Shown piece by piece: positions 1 to 12,528 of a DNA stretch of 64,000 nucleotides. Location of the stretch: the NCBI GenBank assembly GCA_947095535.1, contig OX352772.1, positions 315,962,018 through 316,026,017 on the forward strand, written 5' to 3'. Under the pieces are notes generated by a model. The model had not been told where the DNA came from, did no database searches, and was given only the letters and a program-made list of their open reading frames with translations. Position 1 is the first letter of the stretch. Each line of letters starts with the position of its first letter. A program made the position numbers and the translations under genes. This DNA comes from Poecilobothrus nobilitatus. Its lineage: Eukaryota; Arthropoda; Insecta; Diptera; Dolichopodidae.

Positions 1-247
1 AATATCCTTCTGGCATGCAACCATTAGTGAAGTCATATATTCATATAACTAAGGAGGGAGTGAAAACAACAGTTATAAAATAGAGTACAAATTAAAAAAA
101 AAACAAAGTCTGATATTATATAATAAATTGTTTAGTAGCACATTTATTAAATTAATTGCTACAGATAAGCTACCTCTGGTTACATCATGCGGAAAGGTGT
201 TATAAACTATTGCAATTCGGCTATTATTATCACTATTTTGTTATCAG

Positions 248-480
248 CTGTTGATGGTTAATAATCATTGAATTCAATGGTTAGAGTCCTGAATTCAATG
301 TTTTCGCATTCATATCCTATACTTACTCCCTAGTCATAATATATTGCGTTAGCAGTTTGGTGCTTCATCCCATTGTATTGGCTAAAGGGGGAGATGGGTT
401 TAGTCAGTGTAAGAATCTGACACTATCAATGGAGAATTCTTGGTGTCTTTAAAAGATTCCCACCACCCTTAGGAAAAGAA
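248..480 (+). mobile_element. SINE-like retroposon with A-rich end, copy 1
   Basis: Matches the reverse complement of 36609-36846 over about 235 bp. Shared blocks in order: CTGTTGATGG, GAATTCAATGTT followed by CGCAT, TGTTAGCAG, ATCCCAT followed by TATTGGCTAAAGGGG, TTTAGTCAGT, GATGTCTTT/GGTGTCTTT, AGATTCCCACC and CCCTTAGGAAAA. Both copies end in an A-rich tract after CTTAGG, which suggests retroposition. No clear tRNA head is visible. Confidence 0.65.
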
Positions 481-650
481 ATATAGGAGTAATTTTATAT
501 TAAAAAATTTCTCTAAATCTATAAATCTATTCCATTACATTACCGTTTTTAAAATATAGATGCCAGCTTTTTATTTGAAGGATAAAAGTAGACAAATTCA
601 ATTATTAAACTATTAATTTTTGCTATTCAAATTTGTAAGTATAGGGCGAT

Positions 651-952
651 GAAAATGGAAAAATAAACCCATCATCTCTATTACACCCGATTGTTTATTT
701 ACACTTTTGCTTTCATATTTTCAAATCTTTTTTCTTCGGCCCTTCTCTATGAAACATCATCGGCAAATCTCTTAGTAAACTCTGTAATTAACATATGCGA
801 GGAAAATGGAAAAATAAAATCTTTCTTTACATCCGATAATTTATTTACACTTTTACTCTCATATTTTTCAAATCTCTTTCTTCTGCCCCTCTCTATGAAA
901 CATCATCGGCAAATATGAAACTATGTATTAATTACTCTGTAATTAACATATG
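651..952 (+). repeat. Tandem duplication, two ~150-bp units
   Basis: Unit 1 starts at 651 and unit 2 at 802, each with GAAAATGGAAAAATAAA. Shared landmarks recur 146-155 bp apart: TTTATTTACACTTTT, TATGAAACATCATCGGCAAA, and CTCTGTAATTAACATATG at the end of each unit. Small indels separate the units, so the duplication is not very recent. Confidence 0.8.
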
Positions 953-1013
953 AAAAAATAAAAGTAGTTCCAATATTGGTATATTATTTTTAACTTAAGA
1001 CAGGCAAACTTTT

Positions 1014-1153
1014 TTACAGCCTTTTCTTTCCACGTTTGACTGTAAATATCGTAAGGAGGAATTATTCTTACAACGTGTTTGCATTACGAACCTATGCTTC
1101 CTCCTATTTTACAACGTATTTTATACGCTCTTACCCACCAGGCCGGCGAGGCC
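1014..1153 (-). mobile_element. tRNA-derived SINE, diverged copy
   Basis: On the minus strand it starts GGCCTCGCCGGCCTGGTGGG and includes AGCGTATAAAATACGTTGTA, AAGAATAATTCCTCCTTACG and TTTACAGTC, matching the copies at 24.3, 46.8 and 49.3 kb in order. The B box has decayed (AGGTTCGTAATGC). Confidence 0.7.
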
Positions 1154-1159
1154 AAGGTT

Positions 1160-2440
1160 AACTTATTAATAGCTTAAAATAATAAAGTGACTAATATTAA
1201 GCAACTGAGAGATTAAATCTAGATTTTAGATCTTATAGGGACACTGAAAGTGTCAAAAAAGATAATGTGGCGGCTACGTTTAAAAAAAAAAGATACAAAA
1301 AAGTTCTATTTTTTGCTAAAGCATAGGAGGGTACTTTGTCCACTGGTATTTAAAAAAAAAATCGTATTAACCCATTACAGAAAATATAAATATGTTTGAA
1401 GTGTTTTAAATACAAAAACAAATTAATACACAGACGAACAACTCGTATTAAGAATCTACAGTTTTTTGTTACTTTCCTCTGATAGGTGCTAAGAAGTGTA
1501 AAAATTATAAATTTATTTTGGGTCAATTTTGTGGAAAATAATGAGACGAAAAATTAAAAAAAAACAAAATATATTTTAAATTCTAAAATAAAACAAAAAA
1601 AAAAGGACGAAGTTTTCAATTTTTATTTTTCTTTTGTTTCTGTAATTGTATGAAATTATCTTTGACATGTTATTAAATCATTACAACATATCTACATTTA
1701 AATTGGAAGGGATATTTACTTAATCTGGCACCGTTTTTTTCTTTTTTTTTATACTTAAAGCAAGTATTTATTTTTTTTATATATTAAACATAACCCTAAT
1801 GTATAATATAGAATAATTTAATCTAGACAAAAAACGAAATCTTTTTTTGTCTTATAGATTCCATAAAGGTGTTATCAAACAAAAAAAAAATGGAAGTAAT
1901 TTCGTGCTGACATTTGATCTTAAATGTCAAGGATAATTGTTTTAATGTTCAATTATATATGGTTAAATAGAACCAAAACAATAAAAAAAAAGATTAAAAA
2001 AATGCAAGTGTAGAAAAATTTTAATATGAACATTTAAATAGTTAAAAGGTAACTTTAAATTATTTGACTTGATTTTAATTCGAATCAAGGGAACTTTTTT
2101 TAGCTTTTTTTTTGTCAAAAAATTCAAATAAATATGAAATAAAAATCATTAATTAAAATTTGACATTCAATCATTTTATTTTTCAAGTTGTAATGTACTT
2201 TATAATTAGTGTTTAGTTTAGTTTTGTATGTTTCCGGTTTCGATTTTATTAACAATGATATAACTATGGAGAGGGTTTAGAAAAAATGTTCCGCTGAGGA
2301 ACGATTCTCATTTGATCTAGAGCCTAGGCAGCCTTATCAAGAAAGAGTTCTGAAAGACATTATAATTCAATTTCTTGATCTAAATATTATTAAGTTAGAC
2401 CTATAATAAAAATGAATATGAATCTAAATAGTAAAATTAG
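1160..2440. other. AT-rich non-coding stretch, nothing recognised
   Basis: Homopolymer A and T runs, with no open frame resembling a known protein and no repeat shared with the rest of the window that I can see. Confidence 0.5.
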
Positions 2441-2462
2441 ATGTAATTCGAAAGCCGGTTTA

Positions 2463-2560
2463 TCAAAATCTTGTTTTTTAAAATCCTGTTTTTTTAAAAC
2501 CCTGTTTTTTAATATCCTGTTTTTTGAGATCTTCTTTTTCAAAATCCTGTTTTTTTTTCA
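2463..2560 (+). repeat. Minisatellite of AAAATCCTGTTTTTT units
   Basis: Six imperfect units of 15-19 bp on the pattern (A)AAATCCTGTTTTTT. Confidence 0.75.
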
Positions 2561-2667
2561 ATTCTGGCAAAAGAGTATATAATACTAATTTTAACTACAA
2601 TTCTAAAATCGTATAACTCTGATTTTGAAACCACCTTAACAATCCCATCTAATTCAGAATTTTGCAC

Positions 2668-2673
<6 letters not shown>

Positions 2674-2705
<32 letters not shown>
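2674..2705. repeat. (TA)n microsatellite
   Basis: About 16 uninterrupted TA units at the end of a satellite-like monomer. A shorter (AT)n tract is at 2994-3014. Confidence 0.9.
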
Positions 2706-2709
<4 letters not shown>

Positions 2710-4716
2710 GAAAAAGCAGATCTTGCAACTTTTATATATGGAAAATTTTTAATTGTGAGATTTTGTGTATGGGATTTTGTAATTTTGGGATTTTGTAAAT
2801 TTGGAATTTTATGATTTGGGATTTCGCGACGCTCGCAGTTAGTCATGGTTTTTAAAGAAAAATAAAAAAGATTGTTTTTTTTTCAAAAATTTTCAACTTT
2901 GAACTACAATATCTCCAGAACGGCAACATCTATCGTCACCAAATAACTGTTAAAATATTTTTCAGATTACTATCTTATAAGATAAAAAAACCGAATATAT
3001 ATATATATATATATCTTACAAATTATCAGATATAACGGTTTTTATATAAAAACACTAAAACAACAAGGATGCTTTCAAATGTCCTTTTCGTCCTTAAAGG
3101 ATAAAATAAGCCATTAAGGATATATATTTTTAGAAAGGTGGAAACACCAAGTATCTTGCAGATATAGATATTTGACATTATCTGCCTGACATTTGACAGG
3201 CAGATATAGACATAGACATTAGACATTTTCATACGCGGATACAATATTTACCATAGTATCCCCATACTTTATAAATGTACTTTGTGTCAAAAGGTATACA
3301 TATTATTCCATAACACATACATTTTCTTTGTTTGGTGCGAAATGCCATTTCTAAAACTCCAAACAAAAAATCCCAAAAATTTTTTTAAATTCAATCATAT
3401 CACAAAATTGCAAATTAAAAAATCTTATATTGCGAAATCTTAATTTCACGCATTAAAGTACCTACTAATTGAAAGAACCTCAAAACAAAAATTAAATAAA
3501 AAACATCTTAAAAATTCGATATATATTATATAATAAATTCTGGAAAAATCGAATAAACCTGATTTTGCAACCAACTCGAAAATCCTTCTTAATTATATTT
3601 TTACATATACACATTTCAGCAACAAAGAATTAAGATTAAAGCCTAAAGATTAACCCCTAAATCCCCATTAAACAAATTATTGAAACTAAGATTTTGTATG
3701 TTTATACTCAATCTTTTGTAATAATTTTTTTTACCCACATATTTTAATATCAAACGCTTTTAAATAGTGGGGGTTATTTTCTTTACATATAAATTTCATC
3801 AAAAATTCCCAATTTTGGAATTTTCTGTTTGAGATTTTGTAATTTTGGGATTTTGAAATTTAAGATTATGGCTTTAAATTTTTTTAATTTTTAGAGTTTT
3901 GTAACTTAAAGATTTTGAGAAATGAGATATCGGTATGCTCCCATATTTTCTGCATTAACAACATTAAAAAACGCTAATCTGATATTCTTGATATTTTTAT
4001 TACTCCTTTGATTTTTCTTTTACTTTTATTATAAATTCTATTTTTAAAATACAATTTAAAATAATAAAAGTTCCATTAATCCATTTTTTTTATTTTTTTT
4101 TAGTTTTTTCTTTTTAAATTTAATAATATAAAATTTCCTTAAAAACATTCGTGGTTTATTAAACAAATAAATATGTATATACATTGTATACAATATTATA
4201 TTGAAAAATTCGCGGTTTCCATTCAAAATGATTTTTTATTATAAAGAACAAAAAAAAAGAAACCCTTTTGATGTTATTATTACTAACTTCAAATTTATTA
4301 GAATTGTTTCACTATAGTCAAGTAATAACAAAATAAAATTTCAAAAAAAAAAAAAAGAATTTCCTATCATTTGAAATCATCATAAAATTATTTCTTGATT
4401 GTTGTAAACTTTAATTTAATATTTTCACGTGATTGCTTGCAATATTCATATAGGTACTCTTCTATTTTTTTATATAGATGAAAGATTTGATATTGAAAGA
4501 AAGTTGAAAAAAAAAATAAATAATAAGTAAAATTGTTTCTTAAATTGGTATTATATCAATTTAATGTATATGTATATATACATATATACAATAACATATT
4601 TACCTATGTATGTTGTATGTATATAAATATTAACATTAAAATATGCTCTTACCATTGTTATATGCATATTGTCTTGATATTTATTTATATTTTTTTACAA
4701 AAAAATAACCCCTTTC

Positions 4717-4935
4717 AATTTCATTTGCAAAGTTAGGCTTCATGAAAAAAGTTCCCATAAAAACAAAAACGAATAGGAATGAAAAACTTTGTATGAAACT
4801 TTGAGAATTTTTTTCATATGCATATTTAATTTCATTCGCAAAGTTGGCGTCGATAAAAAAAAGTCCCCAAAACCAAAATCGGAAAAAATTGTCTCCAAAG
4901 TTTGTATAAAATTTTGTGCACTTTTTGCTTGAATA
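4717..4935 (+). repeat. Imperfect ~111-bp tandem duplication
   Basis: AATTTCATTTGCAAAGTTAG at 4717 and AATTTCATTCGCAAAGTTGG at 4828 each begin a unit, followed by ATAAAAAAAGT(T/C)CCC and CAAAA(A/T)CG. A related TTCCCATAAAA piece recurs at about 5463. Confidence 0.5.
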
Positions 4936-5499
4936 AAAATTTCCCTAAATTGGGAACATTTTTCGTTTATTTAGGCGTCATTTATAAAAATTATATTTTG
5001 GTGACATTTTGCATTCGAAAAGAGTCGTCAAAAAAATCTAAGATATTATTATGAAAAAATGTCCCCAATCAAAAGTGTTTTACTGGGGGGTTGGATGCAA
5101 AAAAAAAATATATTCCTTTCCACATATTTACTTAAGTATTCCCATTATATTCTCATATATTTAAATGTTCCGTAAAAGGAGAGTATCCTGATTTTGAATC
5201 CAACTATAAAATTCCTTCTAATCCAGAATCTCACATATACATATATATATTGGGAAAAGGGGGCAATCATGATTTTTAATTCAACTCTAAAATCAATACT
5301 AATAGTATATTAATACTTACAGGCAGGCTTTTCTTGCAGGCAGACAGACAAAAGAATTAAATTTTGACATTTTTCTATAAAAAATAGTAAATTAGATAGC
5401 AAAATAGAAAACTCTTATTTAAATTTGTATATAATTTTGCTTAAAACCAAAAACGAAAAATGTTCCCATAAAATTTATATGAAAATGGAGGACTTTTTT

Positions 5500-6900
5500 G
5501 TTTTTGTTTTGTTTTGGACTTTTTTCGCGGAGCCGCCCATTTGAGGCGGAAAATAAAAATGAAAACTTCAGTATAAAGCACCTTTTATAGTAGAAAGAAA
5601 AGTGAAATTGAAATGAAATTAAAGTCAGCTATTCCTATATAAGCTTGTTAAATACATATATGTATATAATATATGACTGTAAATACATATATCTATTAAT
5701 ATATAAAAATAAATAAAAAAAAAATTAATTTAAGAGCTTTCATTTCCGAAATTTCTATTAAATATTTTTTTTATTCTATATAGAAAAAGAAAAATGTTTA
5801 ATACTCGTACACGTACAAAAGTTCCACTAAGAACGAAAATAAAGTGAATAATAAACTCGTTAAAGCAGTTGAACGGTTTTATTTGTTTAATTAATTACAT
5901 TAAGATAAGATATGAAAATTTTAATGTAGATTCTAAACCATCATGTTAGATACATACATGTTAAATCTATATTATTTAAAAAATAAAATCATTTTTAATA
6001 ATTTTTCAATTTTCGTAATTAACCAACACTTTTTACTACTTATTCTCAATTTAAATAATTGAAATTTTATTAGTCTGTGATGTATAAAGTATGAAATGAA
6101 ATTTTTTAATTTTTTTTTTTATATGTATATCTAGTTAAAATATAGTTAGTTAGTTTTTGTTAAATTAAAAATTATATATCTGGATTTAAATATCATCATG
6201 AAGGTATTTTAGCTATGATTCAGATTATATCAGATTAGATCTTAGTACTATGAAATGGCAAAGTGAAATTTAAAAATACAACAAGATCAAAATGTTAATG
6301 TGAAATTATTCCAAGCTTTTAAAGCGATGAAATTTCAAAAAAAATTTATTCTGACCTATTAACTGTTAACATCCTACTTTTTTTTTTAATCAGTAGGAGA
6401 AAGGGACTTATTTTATTAATTACGGTATCTTTTAAAGCAATATCGTAAAATCGCATATTTAAAAAAAAAAACAATAAGAAGACTATTTTTGAATCAAAAT
6501 TTGTAATTCATTTTAGAATTTTTTATATAAGAAAAAATCAAAGGACAATTTCCTTAATTTTAAGAAAATCCAATGTCATGTAAATACGCTATACCCCAAA
6601 AAAAAAAAATAACATGGGAACTTTAATTTGTAAGTCATACTTATGACAAATTTGCATTGATATCCAAATTACGGTGTCTAAAAATAATGAATTTACAATT
6701 TTTGACCCATAATAGCTCTTATACAGGGCGAAGTGCAAAAAGCATATGCTAATCCCCAAAAATTCTCCCCCACTCTTTAATATTTGAGTTGGGGAAGATC
6801 TTTAGGGATTAGCAATATGATACTTCAGAAAAACTTTTCGTACTTGACTAAAAACCAAAAACCACTAAACGCTTTGGCTAAAAACGTTGCGGAAATAGAA
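5500..6900. other. AT-rich non-coding stretch, nothing recognised
   Basis: Homopolymer and (TA)-rich sequence without a supported gene or repeat. Confidence 0.5.
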
Positions 6901-6929
6901 AGAGCCAACATTGTGGTTTCAAACTAAAC

Positions 6930-7120
6930 TTTTATCGACTGTAGTGGGTGGGCTCCTTAGTGGTATAAAAAAATTGTTTCAAAACATTTAATGTAAATTA
7001 AACTTTAATTTCTCTATCCTAAACGGTGTAGAAATGTCGTAAACAGAAGAACGGGGACGGACTGACAATAAAACTAATAAACAAATTTTTCAAAATTTGT
7101 TAGAAATGTTCAGAAAATAT
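6930..7120 (-). repeat. Fragment of the CCGTCCGTC-end repeat family
   Basis: Matches the right end of the copy at 54.0-54.8 kb: TTTCTCTATC...AACGGTGTAGAAAT, then a GGACGGACTGACA tract, AAACTAATAA and TTTTTCAAAATTTGTT. Confidence 0.6.
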
Positions 7121-9385
7121 TTCTAAAACTAATCGAAAGAGAACTAAATGTTGAATTTGTATCTTGTTGTGCTAATTTTTTAAAATTATATCAGAATTTT
7201 AAGATTTATGATATGTCTTCTTGACACCAGGTAATAATTTTTGTAAGGAATCTTTTGCTAATTTTTTTTTTTTTTTTGTATTCTAATTAAATATTATCTG
7301 TTGAGATTTCATCTTTTGGTTTTATTAATCCATTTTTGATTTACTATATCTAATCTGAGTCCAAACAAAACATTGTCCAGACTTGTAACGATGATTAAAA
7401 AGTTTAAAAAACATTTTAAAGTAGGACAGACGTGCGCATTTAATGTAAAATTTTAAGTAAGTAAAATTTTCTTAAAATTTCCACAAAGAAAAAAAAAAAA
7501 CAACATAAATTACAATATAAATTCCGAAAAGAACTTAAATTTTTTCTTTTTTTTGCTGTTTTTCATCAATAATAATAATATTTTAGAAGGAAACGAAAAG
7601 GTGGAATTTTTCACAATAAATAAATAACAATAGAATGAAAAAGAAAAACAAAAATTTATATTGAAGAAAGGAAAAAAACTAAAAAATAAAGAAAATTGTA
7701 CTTTATTTTCACCAAAAATATTCATTTTTTTTTTTTTTTTCATACAGTACAATAAACTAAACAACAGAATGAGTACTTTTTATTCTATTATATATTTTAC
7801 TATATGTGTATATTTTTAGTTTTTACTGAAAATTTACATGCATATACACATACATATATAGTTTTCCACCCCTTTCACTTTTTCTTTTACTTTTTCTTGG
7901 AAAAATTTTTTTTTTTTTTCTTTGGAATTGTCTAAAATTGGCTAAAATCAGAAAAATCAGCTAAAATCTTAAGTTTTTTTTATTTTATTTTTTTAGTTCC
8001 GTTAAATAAAGAGAGGGTTGCTCCCGAAGCATCCTTTTTCTTCTATATTATATATTGTGAATGAAAATTGAAATGAATAGAAAAATTGTCAATCGCGAAA
8101 TTAATTCAAAATAAAATTTATTAGATATGTTAGTAAACATGTCAGTTACTAATAATATATGAGAATAATAGTTAAAAAGTACATATTTATATATTATATG
8201 CATACATATATATATTAGATTGTAGTTTATTGTTAAAGTACAGATTAAAGTACAGAGAAAAATATCGGGTTGACAGGATGTGAAAAAAAAACGTTGAGTG
8301 TATGTTAACTGATTTAAAAAGAAAGTGAAATCAATATTATTTGTTTTCAAAACAAAACAAAAAAAAAAAAAAATCTGATTTTTAATTTTAAATAGTAAAA
8401 AGTTTTTAATAAAATATTTGTTTGTTTTGTTTTTTTTTTTACAATTATTTTGATTTTATGTGAAAGATAAATAAGAAAAACTATTTTAAAGCTAAACATT
8501 TTTTCTTTTACCTTTATTTGTTATACCTAATGAATAAATTTTAATTTCAAATAAATTACAAAAAAAAAAAAACTATTTGAGAAGTTTAAAAAGTAAACAT
8601 CCCATTCACTATTCTAAATTTTTTTTTTAACTTTTTGGAATTTTTTGGAACAATATGTTGTCAAAACTTTTAAATTTATTTTAAAGTGTAATAATAGTAA
8701 AGGGGAAAATTATTTGCAATGGAAACAATATTTTAAAAAAAAAGTAACTAAGATACATGTATTGCCTATTTGTTCAATGAACCTATCCTAAAAGACTAAC
8801 AAATATAAAAATTAGGAAGAAAAAGGAAGAAGAAAAAGAAAAGGAAGAAAAAATCCAAAATAACCAAAACTCCTTTTCGAATGAAAATGAAAAACGAAAC
8901 GAAATAAAATTCAAAATAATTAAAACTTCTTTTGGAATGAAATTTAAGATAATGTATATGGAGTATTAACAGTTAAATTTAAAAATGAAAAGTTGATAGA
9001 TGTTTCCTATATAAAATCAATTAATCACACACTATTAATTCATTTTGATAATGAAGAATTTGTGATCCGGTTTGATAGAGAAAATTGGCGAACAGAAAAA
9101 ACTGCATTACATGTAAATATATGGACATAGCCAAAATAGATTATAATAATGTCAAAAAAACTGCACGAAAAATTATATATCATATAAACAGGGGAAGCGT
9201 CACATAAAGTTTCTGTAAATAGATGGCAATATACGTTTAACTTAAAAATTTGTTTACGTAAAAAGTTGTTTCTTTTGAGAATTCGGAAATTTTAAAATTA
9301 GATTAATGCAATATATATAATATTAATTGATTATACTGTATTTTTTATTTGTCTTCATCCTTCTATTTTTTTTGCACATTTCCAA
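7120..9385. other. AT-rich non-coding stretch, nothing recognised
   Basis: Many A and T homopolymers. Open frames here, such as 8048-8350 (minus), have no recognisable motif and look like chance. Confidence 0.5.
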
Positions 9386-10020
9386 AAAAAATTTGAAAAA
9401 ATGTGCCTATTAGTTTCATTTTGTCCCTCCGTCCGTCTGTTTCCAAAACTTCTACACCGTTAAAGATAGAGAAAAAATGTTCTGCTCAATTTTTTTTCAA
9501 TCTGAAAATGTCATTCGACAGGAATTTTTTTTACCTTTGTAAATTAATATCAAAATTATACAATTTTTTTAAATTTAGTATTTAAATTTACCGTTATGTG
9601 AAAGTCAAATTTTGCATGATTTTTCTACCCTCATAACTCCGTAAACCTTTTAGATAGGAACTTGAAATTTTGAGGGCAGAAAGAACTTTTAGAATTAGTA
9701 TAAGTTTACTTAGAAAATTTTTTTGGACCACACCCTGTTTATGAGCTATTAGGGCTCAAAAAATGAAAATTTCCTATTTTTAAACACCTGTAACTTAGGC
9801 ACCTGTACACATTTTACTTCGGCAAGATATAAAAATTAAAAGCTCAAATAATATATTTTTACTTCTGCTAATGGTTTATTTTAGTTGTACAGGGTTCCAA
9901 AGTTACAGACCCTCAAAAGTGCAAAAGAGCTCCGTTTTTAGTTGTATATATCTTAGGCTCTGCGTAGTAGTTTTGCTATCTAAAAATGCTGGAAGACCGG
10001 AAATTTTCTTACCTCAATAA
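9385..10020 (+). repeat. CCGTCCGTC-end AT-rich repeat, copy in plus orientation
   Basis: Starts TGTGCCTATTAGTTTCAT followed by CCCTCCGTCCGTCTG. It then runs through CTACACCGTTAAAGATAGAG, ACCGTTATGTGAAAGTC, TAGATAGGAACTTGAAATTT, ACACCTGTAACTTAGGCACC and AGTTGTACAGGGTTCC. The reverse complement of the whole order is found at 54.0-54.8 kb. I recognise no protein; it is probably a non-autonomous or fully decayed element. Confidence 0.7.
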
Positions 10021-10420
10021 AACAATATCAAAATTATGCAATATTTTGAAATTTACTATTTAAATTTACCGTTATGTTATTTACCGTCATGAACCTGAAA
10101 TTTTGAGACAAGAAATAACTTTTACAATTAGTATAAGTTTTTTTTAGAAAATTGTTTGTTTCACCCCCTGTTTAATAGCTATTAAGGCTCAAAAATTAAA
10201 AATTTGTTATTTTTGGCACCTGTAGCTTAGGCCCCTGGACAAATTTTCTTAAGCAAAACATAAAAATTAAAGCTCCAGTAACATGCTTTTACGTGTGTTA
10301 ACGGTTTTTCTTAGTTATATAGAGTTCCGGACTTCCAGCCCCTTAAAATTCCAGAAAAGTCCTATTTTCATATTTTTTCTTATTTCTTAAATTTTTCAAA
10401 TTTTTGTGTTAATAAAAGTT
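10020..10420 (+). repeat. Second, shorter copy of the same repeat, in direct tandem
   Basis: Repeats the middle and right blocks of the preceding copy (AATTTACCGTTATGT, CCTGAAATTTTGAGAC, GCACCTGTAGCTTAGGCCCC, AGAGTTCCGG). The element is thus partially duplicated head to tail. Confidence 0.65.
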
Positions 10421-10744
10421 CTTAAACAAAAACAAAAAAAAAATTTAAATACCAAACTATAATAAACGATCGTCTTATGGAGTTGGAGTGCACAAAATCG
10501 CAGAGCCAAGATGAAAGGATAGGATCTATCCTATTTAGTAAACAGCATCAGCGCAACAACAATATTGTAGAAAAAATTATAAATCATCAATCAAAATTTC
10601 ACTACATGTCCAAACATCATCCTTCTTTATTCAAATATTGTTTTAACATTCGGTCTTTTTAAAAAAAAAACAAGTTATGTCCTTATTAAAACAAAAATAT
10701 GTACCTATGTAGTTATCTTATAATACTTCGAAAATATTTTTCTT

Positions 10745-10905
10745 TCAAAAATTTCAAGGTTCTAACTTAAAGCGTGCCCAGGTTATGAAGTAAGTCAAAT
10801 CTTGTAAAATTTTTTGCAAAGTTTCATATAACGGTAAATTTAAATATCTGATTAAAAATGTTAGGAAATTACTTGTCATTTGACGTTTTCAGATTGAAAA
10901 AATGT
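10745..10905 (-). repeat. Inverted fragment of the same repeat
   Basis: AAAATTTCAAGGTTCTAACT, then ATATAACGGTAAATTTAAAT, TCATTTGACGTTTTCAGATTG and AAAAATGTGC follow the order of the minus-oriented copy at 54.37-54.55 kb. It faces the plus copies at 9.4-10.4 kb across a ~320-bp spacer. Confidence 0.6.
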
Positions 10906-11279
10906 GCTTAAAAAAACGCTTATACAAAAATTATTTTAAGCGCGGTAAAGTCTCAGATCTTAATAACGATATACAAATGTTTTCATTTGTTTATTTTATT
11001 TCATTATTATATGTGTATTATTACTTATTTTTTTATTTAATTATATTTTATACTAATTATATATTAATTTCTTTTTTTATTTTACTTTAGAAGTATCTGA
11101 AGGTATTCAAGTGTTTAGCTGAAATTTAGATTTTCTTTATATATATGTAGATAATGTTATACGCTTTAAAGACAAAAACGTTTCAAAATTTCTAATAAAA
11201 TTGAGAAAATAGCCTTTAATTCTTATTTTTTATACAGTATAAATTAGACTTTTCTTCTGAATTTAAACATTATGGATTG

Positions 11280-12100
11280 GCTACGAAATCCCAAATACAA
11301 ATTGTTAAATACAAAATTCCAAATACAAAATCCCAAAGCAGTTTTCGTTTGAATGTGGAATCGAATTATTCAAAACAAAAATATTGAATGCAAAAATTTT
11401 ATAAAAACAAATTTAAACAAAAAATTCTGTTGAATGCAAAAAACTTTGGAAATTAAATGTAAAAATGAATATAAGCCTACATAATTATATTTCTTTATAA
11501 ACCTTGATTTCAATAACCAACTAAAAATCACTCCAAATTCAGAATATTGTATATATGTAATTATGTATTCTATAAAAGGTGTAAAACTTTGATTTTGTCA
11601 CCAACTAGAAAGTCCCTCCTAATTATTTATTTTACATATATTTAAACACATAATAGAGGCTGCCACACCCAAACCACCGCTAGACAAATTATTGAAACTC
11701 TGATTTTGAATTCACCTCTAAAGTCTGTCCTAATTCAGAATCTCACATATACATAATAAATAAATTTAACTCCTCTAATTCAGAGTCTTGCACATATACA
11801 TACTCGTATACATAAACATTCAAGAAAAAGCGTATAACATTGATTTCAAAATTAACTAAAAACCGCTTTAAATTTAGAATCTGCATAGCATTTATATATG
11901 TTTTTCTTAAATATTTAGCAAAATAATTTTTTTCTTAATAATCCCGATGGGATTCAGCCCGAAAATCCCTACTAAACAGTTCCATCATTTTGTAGATAAT
12001 TCTTATATCAGTAAATTTGCTTTACTTTTTTGAAGTTTTGTGATTTTTTAATTTGGGATTTTGAAATTTGGTATTTTGTCATTTGGGCGTTTTTTTTTTG
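11280..12100 (+). repeat. Satellite-like monomer array, same family as 2.6-5.3 kb
   Basis: Monomers begin near 11503, 11592, 11701 and 11843 (TTGATTTT...ACCAACTA, AAATC or AAGTC, CTAATTCAGAATCT, CACATATACATA), spaced about 90-140 bp. The block is bracketed by short CCCAAATACAAAATT-type units (11288-11337) and GGGATTTTGAAATTTGG units (12052-12090), which are reverse complements of each other. Confidence 0.6.
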
Positions 12101-12463
12101 CGTTTTTGTGCCGCTCCCAAACATTATAAGACATTTTGAATTGCATATATTTGTATTTGTCCCACAACATTTTTTTTTTTTTTTTGTTCACATTTCACAA
12201 AATCTGCAAAGACAATTAAAATTTTATTTTATATAACATTATATTCAAAATTCTCTTGTTTAACATTTGACAGATACAGATCATGAAAATAAAAATTTTA
12301 ATGCAATCTTCAATTGAAAATTATTAAAAAATTATTTTTATAATTCACTAATAACCAATAAATCGAAATTTTATAGCCTATCATTATTTATTATTATTAG
12401 AATGAACAAAATAAAATTCCGAAAATTTTTATTATACAGTGAACCTCCGTTATGTTCATACTC

Positions 12464-12497
12464 AAACACCCATAGTATGTTCATGCTATGGGTGTTT
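12464..12497. other. Perfect 12-bp stem hairpin
   Basis: AAACACCCATAG, a 10-nt loop, then CTATGGGTGTTT. It lies just inside the left end of the candidate MITE. Confidence 0.9.
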
Positions 12498-12528
12498 AAC
12501 AAGAAGTAAACAGGTTTTGAAAAATGGT

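Larger units (their letters stand above)
2600..5300 (+). repeat. Dispersed satellite-like monomers and GGGATTTTG arrays
   Basis: A monomer containing CTGATTTTGAAACCAACT, then AAAATCC, CTAATTCAGAATCT and CACATATACATA occurs at about 2617, 3556, 5190 and 5273, and again at 11.5-11.9 kb. Between the monomers are short arrays of a ~16-bp GGGATTTTGTAATTTT unit (2755-2832 and 3815-3930) and (TA)n tracts. I read this as a decayed satellite; unit order is irregular. Confidence 0.55.

Noticed and set aside
2649..2846. 65-codon frame with Tyr-Ile repeats
   Set aside because: Translation of a (TA)n microsatellite and a GGGATTTTG minisatellite.
8048..8350. 100-codon minus-strand frame
   Set aside because: Phe/Ile/Tyr-rich chance frame in AT-rich DNA, with no domain and no support from neighbours.
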